From CADEDH01 sp047974625 (GTDB lineage: Bacteria; Actinomycetota; Acidimicrobiia; Acidimicrobiales; SZUA-35), in the NCBI GenBank assembly GCA_047974625.1, contig JBKECK010000045.1:118901-182900 (forward strand): DNA of 64,000 nt, read 5' to 3'. Below, piece by piece: positions 15,520-25,250 of this stretch. The first letter of the stretch is position 1; each line of letters starts with the position of its first letter. A program made the translations under genes and the position numbers. The notes beneath the pieces were generated by a model. That model was not told the DNA's origin and searched no databases. It was given only the letters and a program-made list of their open reading frames with translations.

Positions 15520-17832
15520 TCAGGCGGGGGTGACGGTCACGGGGACGCCGTTGAGGGCGATGGTGCCGCTGGCCGCGTCGACGAACTCGGTGTCGGTGAG
15601 CACGTTGGTGTTGACGCCCCGGTACTCCTGGGCCGTCTTGAGCCGCACCCCGGGCAGGTTCTGACCGAACCCGTGGGGGATGCTGACCACCCCGGGCCGG
15701 ATGGCGTCGGTGACCTCGGTATCGATGGTCACCGACCCCACCCGGGACCGGATGGTGGCCGGAGCCCCGTCCACCAGCCCGAGCTGGTCGGCGTCGTCGG
15801 GGTGGATCTGCAGGGTGCAGCGGTTCTTGCCCTTGGTCAGGACCCGGAGGTTGTGCATCCAGGAGTTGTTGGAGCGGACGTGGCGGCGTCCGACCAGCAC
15901 CAGGTCGTGCTGGTCCCGGTCGAGGGAGGCGACGAGCCGGTCGACGTCGGCCACGATCGGTTCCGGTAAGAGCTCGATCCGGCCCGACGGGGTCCGCAAC
16001 AGGTCGGGCACCCGGTCGGGTTGGAGGGGGCCGAGGTCGACCCCGTGGGGGTTCGCCTCCAGTACGTCGAGGCTGAGCCCATCGGGGTCGGCCCCGAAAC
16101 CGTCGCCGTACGGCCCGGTCCGCAGCCGGAGGTCGAGCAGGCGTTCGGGACCACGCCGGTCGCCGGTGGCGGCCACCAGCTCGGCCGGGTCCCGGCCCGC
16201 CACGTTCCCGTAGGTGTCCCGGGTCGACGAGGCCGCCATGCGCAGGGCCACCTCGTCGTCCATGGCGGCCAGGTCGGTGTCGACGCCCCGGCCGTCCACG
16301 ATGGCGGCCACCCGGAGCAGGATCTCCCACTCCTCGGGTTGGTCGTCGTCGAGGGGTAGGAGGGCGGGTGAGTAGTTGGCCACGTTCCGTACGGCGAAGT
16401 TGAGCAGGCTCAGGTCGTAGTGCGATTTCTGCAGGGGGGAGGGAACCGGCAGGATCACGTCGGCGTGGCGGGTCGTCTCGTTGAGGTAGATGTCGATCGA
16501 CACCATGAAGTCCAGGGAGGCCAGGGCGGCGTCGAGCCGCTCGGACTCCGGGTTGGACGACACGGGGTTGCCGGCCACGGTGATCAGCCCCCGGATCTGG
16601 CCCTCCCCCGGGGTCTCGATCTCTTCCGCCAGGGCCGAGACGGGGAACTCCCCCATCGCCTCCATCCGGCCCGCCACCCGGCTGGCCGCCCGGCCGATGC
16701 GCATCCCCCGCCCGGTTCCCGGCCGGCCCTTCGTGGACGGGTGGCCGACCGCCCCGGTGGGGAACATGGCCCCGCCCACCCGGTCGAGGTTGCCGGTGAG
16801 CAGGTTGACCACGTCGACCAGCCAGGAGGCCAGGGTGCCGAACTCCTGGGTGCAGGTGCCGATCCGACCGTAGACGGCCGCCGAGGGGGCGGCGGCCAGG
16901 TCGTGGGTCAGGGCGGTGATGGTGGCGGCGTCGACACCGCACACCGGGGCCACGGCGTCGGGGGTGAAGGGGGCCACCACGCCGGGCAGGTCGTCGAGCC
17001 CGTTGGTGTGGTCGGCCAGGCGGCCGGGATCGGCTAGGCCGTCCGCCAGCAGGACGTTGGCCACCGCGGCGAGCAGGTGGGCGTCGGTTCCGGGCCGGAT
17101 GGCCAGGTGCCGGTCGGCCTTGGCCGCGGTCTCACTGCGGCGCGGGTCCACCGCCACCACCGTGCCGCCCCGGGCCTGGATCCGCTCCAGCCGGCCCGGG
17201 AAGTCGGGGGCGGTACACAGGGATCCGTTCGAGGCGTACGGGTTGGCCCCCAGCAGGACCACGAAATCGGTCCGGTCGAGGTCGGGCACCGGTACGGCCA
17301 CCGAGCCGAACATGAGGGCGGTGGACACCTCCTTGGGCCGCTGGTCCACCGAGCCGGCCGAGTACCGGTTGGTGGTGGCCAGGGCGGTGACCAGGCTCCG
17401 GTTGTAGAACAGGGGGCCGAGGGAGTGGGCCCCGGGGTTGCCGAGGTAGACGGCGCAGGCGTCGCGTCCGGACCCGTCGAGCAGGGGGCGCAGGCCGGCC
17501 TCGACGGCCGCGAAAGCCTCCTCCCACGAGGCTTCCACCAGCTCACCGTCCCGGCGGACCAGGGGGCGGCGCAGGCGGTCGGGGTCGTCGTGGAGATGAC
17601 CCAGGGTGGTGCCCTTGGGGCAGAGGAAACCGGCCGAGAACACGTCGTCACGGTCGCCCCGGATGCGTTGCACCGTCTCGTTGCCGTCCGCCTGGCGCTT
17701 CAGGGTGATCTCGAGGCCGCAGCCGGCTTCGCACAGGGGGCAGGTCCGGTAGGCGACACGGGTCGCGGGGTCCCCGCCGGCCGGGCGGCCGTTACCGTTC
17801 GTCGAGTCCTGGCTGGTTGGATCTTCGCTCAC
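15520..17832 (-). CDS. Molybdopterin-dependent oxidoreductase of the DMSO reductase family
   Basis: A 770-residue enzyme. An N-terminal 4Fe-4S domain has C31-x2-C34-x3-C38 and C71 in FLCPKG. The molybdopterin domains contain LLGANPYASNGS and AVDPRRSETAAKAD, and the C-terminal cap has VGRRHVRSNNSWMHN. It resembles formate-dehydrogenase/nitrate-reductase-like catalytic subunits, but where formate dehydrogenases carry Cys or Sec this reads SAGSVDQRP, so Ser or Asp is the likelier metal ligand. GTG 17832 follows aggag at a good distance. There is no Tat signal and no partner subunit next to it; substrate and electron acceptor are unknown. Confidence 0.85.
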   Translation of the reverse strand: MSEDPTSQDSTNGNGRPAGGDPATRVAYRTCPLCEAGCGLEITLKRQADGNETVQRIRGDRDDVFSAGFLCPKGTTLGHLHDDPDRLRRPLVRRDGELVEASWEEAFAAVEAGLRPLLDGSGRDACAVYLGNPGAHSLGPLFYNRSLVTALATTNRYSAGSVDQRPKEVSTALMFGSVAVPVPDLDRTDFVVLLGANPYASNGSLCTAPDFPGRLERIQARGGTVVAVDPRRSETAAKADRHLAIRPGTDAHLLAAVANVLLADGLADPGRLADHTNGLDDLPGVVAPFTPDAVAPVCGVDAATITALTHDLAAAPSAAVYGRIGTCTQEFGTLASWLVDVVNLLTGNLDRVGGAMFPTGAVGHPSTKGRPGTGRGMRIGRAASRVAGRMEAMGEFPVSALAEEIETPGEGQIRGLITVAGNPVSSNPESERLDAALASLDFMVSIDIYLNETTRHADVILPVPSPLQKSHYDLSLLNFAVRNVANYSPALLPLDDDQPEEWEILLRVAAIVDGRGVDTDLAAMDDEVALRMAASSTRDTYGNVAGRDPAELVAATGDRRGPERLLDLRLRTGPYGDGFGADPDGLSLDVLEANPHGVDLGPLQPDRVPDLLRTPSGRIELLPEPIVADVDRLVASLDRDQHDLVLVGRRHVRSNNSWMHNLRVLTKGKNRCTLQIHPDDADQLGLVDGAPATIRSRVGSVTIDTEVTDAIRPGVVSIPHGFGQNLPGVRLKTAQEYRGVNTNVLTDTEFVDAASGTIALNGVPVTVTPA

Positions 17833-17909
17833 CGTCACTCCTGTGTCCCCGCGCCGTCGGCCCCCGTGACCCGCGCTGCCCCGATGTTGGCACGGCGCCG
17901 GACCGCCGG

Positions 17910-19559
17910 TCAGGTTGGGTGCAGCGAGTGGGCCGGGACCGGTGGGCGGGGAGCCAGGGCGGCGGGCACCGGTGGCGGCCCGCCGCGGCGGCCTCCGGCC
18001 CGCGGCCCGTGCTGTTTGGCCAGGCCGACATGGTCGACCCAGCGGCGGGGATCGCCGAGGTCCTCGGCCGAACGGGGGGGATCGAAGTAGTAGCCCTGCA
18101 TGTAGCGGACGCCGAGGCGGGTCAGGATCTCCAGCTGCTCGCGGTTCTCCACCCCCTCGGCCACCACCTTGAGATCGAGGTGGCCGGCCATGGCCACCAC
18201 CGCCTCGACGATGGCCAGGTCGGCCCGGCCGCCGACCATGTCGGCCACGAAACTCTTGTCGATCTTGAGGGTCGACACGATGTTCTCGAACTGCTTGGCG
18301 TAGGCCAGCGACGACTGGCCGGTGCCGAAGTCGTCGATGGCCAGGGACACCCCGAGGGCCCGGATCTGGTGGAGCATGTCCAACCCGTCGAGGTGGTCGA
18401 CGATCAGGTCCTCGGTGATCTCCAGGACCAGCTGGGCCGGTTCGAGACCTGACCAGTGCAGCACCTCGGCCACCAGGTTGGGCAGGCCCGCGTCGACCAG
18501 CTGCTGCTCGTCGACGTTGACCCCGATCCGGACCGACCGCATCTCCGGGGCCCGGTGGTTCCACAGGGCCGCCTGGGCGCACGCCTCGCGCAGCACCAGC
18601 TCGCCGATCTGGGCCATCAGGCGGGCGTCGGCGGCCACCGACAGGAACTGTTCGGGGGGGATCAGGCCTCGCTCAGGGTGGTCCCAGCGGATGAGGGCTT
18701 CGAGGGCATACAGGGAGTCGCTGGCCGCGTCCATGATCGGTTGGTAGAACACGACGAGCTGCCCGTCGGTGTCCAGGGCCCGTCGCAGGTCCCGTTCGAT
18801 GGCGAGCCGGTCGACCAGCATGGACCGCTGGGCCTCGTCGAACACCGCGAACCCGGACCGGTTCCGTTTGGCCACGTACATGGCGGCGTCGGCGTCCCGG
18901 ACCAGTTCCTCCGGGTCCCGGGTCTCGTCGGACGAGGCGATGGCCACGCCCACGCTGGTGGAGATCTGCTGCTGGCGGCCCTTCAGGGACACCGGTTCGG
19001 TGAACCGGCGCAGGATCTGCTCGGCCACCGCTACCACCGAACGCTCGGTCATCAGTCCCCGGCAGATGATGACGAACTCGTCACCGCCGAGACGGGCCAC
19101 CACGTCCCCGCTCCGGGTGGCCGACCGGAGGCGTTCGGCCACGATCTTGAGCAGGTCGTCGCCCACATCGTGACCTAGGGAGTCGTTGATGACCTTGAAC
19201 CGGTCGAGGTCGAGGAAGAGGACCCCGAACACGGTCCGTTCCCGGCGGGCCTGGTCCAGGGTCTCCTCGAGCTGCCGGTAGAGCTCCAACCGATTGACCA
19301 GGCCGGTCAGGGGGTCGTGGTTGGCGTCGTGGTGGGCTTCGCTGAGCCGTTTCGAGGTATCGATGCTGTGGCCACGCTGCCAGGCGGCCACCAGGCCGGC
19401 CACCCCCACCCCGGCCCCGGCCACCACCGCGGTCCGGTAGAGGTCCTCGGGTTGGGTGGTGGCCACCCCGCTGAACACCAGGACCGTGGCGGCGGCCGAC
19501 GCGATCAGGCCGGCGACCGCCGCGAGGACGGGAGAGGTGGGGATACGGGCGTGGTTCAT
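17910..19559 (-). CDS. Bifunctional GGDEF-EAL cyclic-di-GMP signalling protein
   Basis: About 549 residues. Two hydrophobic segments (about 10-30 and 42-58) anchor it without a recognisable sensor domain. The GGDEF domain (about 85-245) has an intact GGDEF and, five residues upstream, the RSGD inhibitory I-site, so it can plausibly make and sense cyclic-di-GMP. The EAL domain (about 260-515) keeps EALIRW, EITED, DDFGTGQSS, DKSF and AEGVEN, so hydrolysis is also plausible. ATG 19559 is preceded by aggac; an ATG at 19592 would add 11 residues. The last 35 residues are a Pro-Gly-Arg tail. It is upstream of the molybdopterin oxidoreductase but 77 bases apart. Confidence 0.92.
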   Translation of the reverse strand: MNHARIPTSPVLAAVAGLIASAAATVLVFSGVATTQPEDLYRTAVVAGAGVGVAGLVAAWQRGHSIDTSKRLSEAHHDANHDPLTGLVNRLELYRQLEETLDQARRERTVFGVLFLDLDRFKVINDSLGHDVGDDLLKIVAERLRSATRSGDVVARLGGDEFVIICRGLMTERSVVAVAEQILRRFTEPVSLKGRQQQISTSVGVAIASSDETRDPEELVRDADAAMYVAKRNRSGFAVFDEAQRSMLVDRLAIERDLRRALDTDGQLVVFYQPIMDAASDSLYALEALIRWDHPERGLIPPEQFLSVAADARLMAQIGELVLREACAQAALWNHRAPEMRSVRIGVNVDEQQLVDAGLPNLVAEVLHWSGLEPAQLVLEITEDLIVDHLDGLDMLHQIRALGVSLAIDDFGTGQSSLAYAKQFENIVSTLKIDKSFVADMVGGRADLAIVEAVVAMAGHLDLKVVAEGVENREQLEILTRLGVRYMQGYYFDPPRSAEDLGDPRRWVDHVGLAKQHGPRAGGRRGGPPPVPAALAPRPPVPAHSLHPT

Positions 19560-19872
19560 CGGTTCGGGTCCTGCCGATGAATACGGCCGCATCCCGAACG
19601 GCCTTTAGGACTCGCGCCGATGGGTGGCCGATCCGGGTTGGTGACCGGGTCCCCGAGCAGGAGCCGGGAACCGGGCCGCTCTGACCGACCGGTGGTGGAT
19701 GCTCACCCTACGAATCCACGTGCGACCGCGGTGTGGACGAGTCCGGCGGCCGGGTTCCCCCGGACCGGGTTTATCGTCGTGGCCGTGGTCGCCGACTAAG
19801 GTCACGGTGCCCGAGCCCCCCCGCACGGAGACGTCTCCGCGCACCCACCACCGAAGGACGGACCGACCGGAC
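19560..19872. promoter_or_regulatory. Divergent intergenic region between the GGDEF-EAL gene and icd
   Basis: 313 bases without a supported gene, containing the promoters of both neighbours. A taaggt hexamer at 19797-19802 could be a TANNNT -10 box for icd. A perfect palindrome lies closer to its start (listed separately). No riboswitch-like structure was recognised. Confidence 0.5.
19826..19839. promoter_or_regulatory. 14-bp perfect palindrome upstream of icd
   Basis: cggagacgtctccg is its own reverse complement and ends 33 bases before the icd start codon. It is a candidate operator in the icd leader; the binding protein is unknown. Confidence 0.45.
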
Positions 19873-22122
<2,250 letters not shown>

Positions 22123-22127
22123 GCCGA

Positions 22128-22170
22128 GCCGGGACCCGGCCCCAGGGACAACCCCCGGGCCGGTCCCGGC
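22128..22170 (+). terminator. Bulged 14-bp GC hairpin after icd
   Basis: The arms 22128-22142 and 22157-22170 pair over 7 plus 7 bases with a single unpaired C, closing a 14-base loop. It begins 6 bases after the icd stop and lies between two convergent genes, so it may serve both. Confidence 0.6.
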
Positions 22171-22191
22171 GCCGGTTCCAGGCCCCGGTCC

Positions 22192-23001
22192 TCAGTCCTT
22201 GTTGGCCCGGCGGGTCAGGTACTCCTGCCGGAGCTTCTCGCCCTCCGGGTCGGCCAGCCCCACGATCAGCCCGTCCGCGTCCGACCAGCTGCGCATAGTG
22301 CCCACCATCTGCTCGGTCACGGCGTTGACGTGCCGCTTGGTGGCCTTGATGGCGAAGTCCGACTTGGCGGCCAGGGTGGTGGCCAGCTCATCCGCGGTCG
22401 CCTCCAGCTGATCGTCGGGGACCACCCGGTTGAGGAAGTTCAACTGGCGGGCCTCGTCCGCACCGAAGGGCCGGCAGGTGAGGACCAGCTCCTTGGTGAT
22501 GGCGGGGCCGATCTCCCGGACCAGCCGGGGGATGCCGCCCCAGGCCAGGGGAAGGCCCAGGTCGACCTCGGGGATGGAGAATCGGGCGTTGTCGGAGGCC
22601 ACCCGGAGGTCGCACGCCGCGGCCAGGACCAGGCCGCCGCCCACACACCACCCCCGGATGGCGGCGATGCTTATGGCGTCCATGGACTCCAACGCCTCGG
22701 CCATCCGACGGCCGGCGTCAGTCCCCGAGCGACGGTCGATGCCCCGCGCCCCGTCACCGCCGAACGAGCCGATGTCGGCCCCGGCCGAGAAGGCCCGGCC
22801 GGCCCCGGACACCACCACCACCTTCAGCTCGGGGTGGCGGTCGAACCAGCGGGCTGCCTCGGCCAGTTCCTCCAGGGTCTCGACCCCGAGCGGGTTGAGC
22901 TTCTCCGGGCGCTCGAGGGTCAGCCGGCCGATGGCGCCATCGACGGTGGCCGAGATGGTGGTGAACCTGGGGGCGTCCCCAGACGATTGGGAGTCGGTCA
23001 T
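22192..23001 (-). CDS. Enoyl-CoA hydratase/isomerase family protein
   Basis: A 269-residue crotonase-fold protein. FSAGADIGSFGG and RGWCVGGGLVLAAACD form the oxyanion-hole segments. Of the two hydratase glutamates, the first position is Val and the second is present (FSIPEVDLGLP). The single Glu allows hydration-related or isomerase chemistry, so the exact reaction is open. It is convergent with icd. Upstream, 121 bases separate it from the minus-strand serine hydrolase, so cotranscription is possible but not shown. Confidence 0.85.
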   Translation of the reverse strand: MTDSQSSGDAPRFTTISATVDGAIGRLTLERPEKLNPLGVETLEELAEAARWFDRHPELKVVVVSGAGRAFSAGADIGSFGGDGARGIDRRSGTDAGRRMAEALESMDAISIAAIRGWCVGGGLVLAAACDLRVASDNARFSIPEVDLGLPLAWGGIPRLVREIGPAITKELVLTCRPFGADEARQLNFLNRVVPDDQLEATADELATTLAAKSDFAIKATKRHVNAVTEQMVGTMRSWSDADGLIVGLADPEGEKLRQEYLTRRANKD

Positions 23002-23122
23002 GCGTGGTGGAATAGGCCAACCCGCACCACCCGGGCAAGTCGGATCGGGCCGGCGGGCCCGACCGGCCCGTGGACCGGGGCCCGGCCGAAGCGCCGAGTG
23101 GGTCGGCGGTCCGGGGCTGCGG

Positions 23123-24289
23123 TCAGGGGCCGAGGCGGTCGACGGTCTTGAGGATCGGGGGGACCAGCGCGTTCAGGGGGAGGCGTTTCCCCTCCTGGCA
23201 GACGAGGCCGACGGCCAGGGACAGCTCGGGGACGGCGAACCCACCCGACCCGAAGGCCCCGAAGAACCCGAACGCCCCCTGAGGGGTCCGGCGCATCGGG
23301 AACAGGCGGTGGAAGCCGGCCCGCCAGTCCATCCGCACCGGGATCACCAGGTCCCGCCGGGAGTTCTGCACCGCCCGGGCCACGTCCCGGGTGGTCGACG
23401 ACCAGAGCCGGACACCGTCGACGCCGGTGCTGCTACCCAACGCGGCGTAGATCCGGGCCAGGGACCGGGCGGTGAACACCCCGTTTGCGGCCGGGATCTC
23501 GGGCCGGAGGAACTCCCGGGAGCCGATCACCTGACCCCCGTCGCGGGCGAAGAAGGCGGACGCGGTGCGGGCCGGGCTGAAACCGAGCCGGGTGGTCGCC
23601 GGGCCGACCCACCGGGCCAGACGCCGCATCCAGGCCCGTTCCGGTTGCTGGGTCGGGAGGGCGGCGACCCGGGCCAGCTCGTGGTCCGGCGTGCCCACGT
23701 AACACCCGTCGAGGCCAAGGGGTTCGGTGATCTCGGCCTGCACGAACTGGCCGAGCGTCGTCCCCGCCTGGCGGCGCACCAACTCTCCCACCAGCCAGCC
23801 GTAGGTGAGCGCGTGGTAGCCGTTGGCGACGCCCGGAGGATGGGCCGGTGCCGCGGCGGCCAACCGTCGGGCCATCTCGTCGTGGTCGAGCATCAGCCAC
23901 GGGTTGTCGATCAGGTGCCGGATGTCGTACAGGCCGGCCTCCATGGCGAGGACGTTGCGGACCGTCGTGGCCTCCTTGCCGTTGACGGCGAACTCGGGCC
24001 AGTACTCCCCCACCCGGGCGTCGAGGTCGATCAGGTTGCGCTCGGCGAGCATGTGCACGCAGGCCGAGGCGATCCCCTTCGTGGTGGAGAACGACATCGC
24101 CATCGTCTCCGCCCTCCACGGGGTCCCGGTGGCCGGATCGCTGACCCCGGCCCACAGGTCCACGACCGGGACGCCGCGGTGGTAGACGCACAGCCCACCT
24201 CCCCCCGCGTTCTCCAGGACCGAGCGGGCCTTCTGGGCCAGACGCTCAAACCCGGGGGAGACGATCATCGTGGACGGCGCGTGGCTCAT
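23123..24289 (-). CDS. Serine hydrolase of the beta-lactamase/esterase family
   Basis: A 388-residue penicillin-binding-like hydrolase. The S-x-x-K nucleophile is in SFSTTKGIAS near residue 69. LTYGWLVGELVRR supplies the Tyr of the second motif, and FGFFGAFGSGG near the C-terminus sits at the third-motif strand. There is no signal peptide, which favours a cytoplasmic esterase or lactone hydrolase (EstB-like) over a beta-lactamase. ATG 24289 is chosen from the protein pattern; ATG 24268 is also possible. It is divergent from the alpha/beta hydrolase. Confidence 0.85.
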   Translation of the reverse strand: MSHAPSTMIVSPGFERLAQKARSVLENAGGGGLCVYHRGVPVVDLWAGVSDPATGTPWRAETMAMSFSTTKGIASACVHMLAERNLIDLDARVGEYWPEFAVNGKEATTVRNVLAMEAGLYDIRHLIDNPWLMLDHDEMARRLAAAAPAHPPGVANGYHALTYGWLVGELVRRQAGTTLGQFVQAEITEPLGLDGCYVGTPDHELARVAALPTQQPERAWMRRLARWVGPATTRLGFSPARTASAFFARDGGQVIGSREFLRPEIPAANGVFTARSLARIYAALGSSTGVDGVRLWSSTTRDVARAVQNSRRDLVIPVRMDWRAGFHRLFPMRRTPQGAFGFFGAFGSGGFAVPELSLAVGLVCQEGKRLPLNALVPPILKTVDRLGP

Positions 24290-24428
24290 GGAGCGATGAT
24301 CGCGGGTCCCTTCCGGCCCCGCCAGGACCATGACCGACAGCACTGGCGGCGGCACCACCGGGTTGAGCCCGTCGTTAGCGGGCCGGTACCGTCGCGGCCG
24401 ATTCCACCCACCAGCCAGGAGCCCCCGG

Positions 24429-25118
24429 ATGACCACCAGCAGCGGCAATGACGACGTCGAGCTCCACGTAGAACTGGCCGGCGAGGGTACCCCGGTGGTG
24501 ATGACCCACGGCTGGCTCAACTCCGGCGACGACTGGTCCGGAGTGGTGGAGGGCCTGCGGGGGTCGGTCCGGAGCGCTTCCTGGGACCTCCGGGGCCACG
24601 GCCGGTCGGGCGAGGCCGGCCGGGGCAACTACGGCCGGGACGCCCTCCTCGACGACCTCGACCGGGTGGTGACCCTGGCCGTTGGTCCTCCCGCCGTCCT
24701 CGTCGGTCACTCCCTCGGCGGGTACCTGTCCCTGGCCTACGCCATTACCCGGCCCGAGCGGGTCTCCGGGCTCGTGCTGGTGGCCTCCGGCCCCGGCTTC
24801 CGCAGCGACGACAGTCGGGAGCAGTGGAACACCGCCGTGCTTGAGATGGCGAAGAAGGTGGACATCCCGGACGGCCAGGAGGAGACCACGGTGCACGTCG
24901 ACGCCATGGTCATCGACGGTCTCCCCGGCATCGGGGTGCCCGTGGTCACCGTCGTCGGGGCCAACGACCGGCGGTTCCTGGCCTCGGCCGATGTGTTCGA
25001 CCGGTACCTCGACGTGCGGGAACGGGTGGTCGTGCCCGACGCCGGCCACCTGGTGCACGTCAAGCACCCCGAGGCGGTGGTGGCGGCCATCAATACGGTG
25101 GTGGCCGCGGCGTTTTGA
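24429..25118 (+). CDS. Alpha/beta hydrolase
   Basis: A 229-residue alpha/beta-fold hydrolase. MTHGWLNSGDDW is the oxyanion region, GHSLGGYL the nucleophile elbow with the catalytic Ser, VVGANDRRF supplies the acid and DAGHLVHVKHPEAV the catalytic His. The lid is short. ATG 24429 has aggag upstream. The substrate is unknown; nearby genes make an ester or CoA-thioester plausible. It is 132 bases upstream of the CoA-transferase on the same strand. Confidence 0.88.
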   Translation: MTTSSGNDDVELHVELAGEGTPVVMTHGWLNSGDDWSGVVEGLRGSVRSASWDLRGHGRSGEAGRGNYGRDALLDDLDRVVTLAVGPPAVLVGHSLGGYLSLAYAITRPERVSGLVLVASGPGFRSDDSREQWNTAVLEMAKKVDIPDGQEETTVHVDAMVIDGLPGIGVPVVTVVGANDRRFLASADVFDRYLDVRERVVVPDAGHLVHVKHPEAVVAAINTVVAAAF

Positions 25119-25250
25119 CCGGCATCGCTCCGCCGACTGTGATGGCCCCAGAGCGACGGACGTCACAAGCCTGGGGCGGCGACCGTCGAGAGCACCGGGG
25201 CCCGGGTGCGCCACGAGGGTGACGGGTCCCACGGCCGGGGGAGGTCTCCG

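Noticed and set aside
15520..17832. Selenocysteine or TGA read-through in the molybdopterin oxidoreductase
   Set aside because: The frame has no internal TGA, and the position used by formate dehydrogenases reads SVDQRP.
17833..18582. 250-residue N-terminal extension of the molybdopterin oxidoreductase
   Set aside because: It is antisense to the EAL domain of the next gene and lies upstream of a GTG with a good ribosome site.
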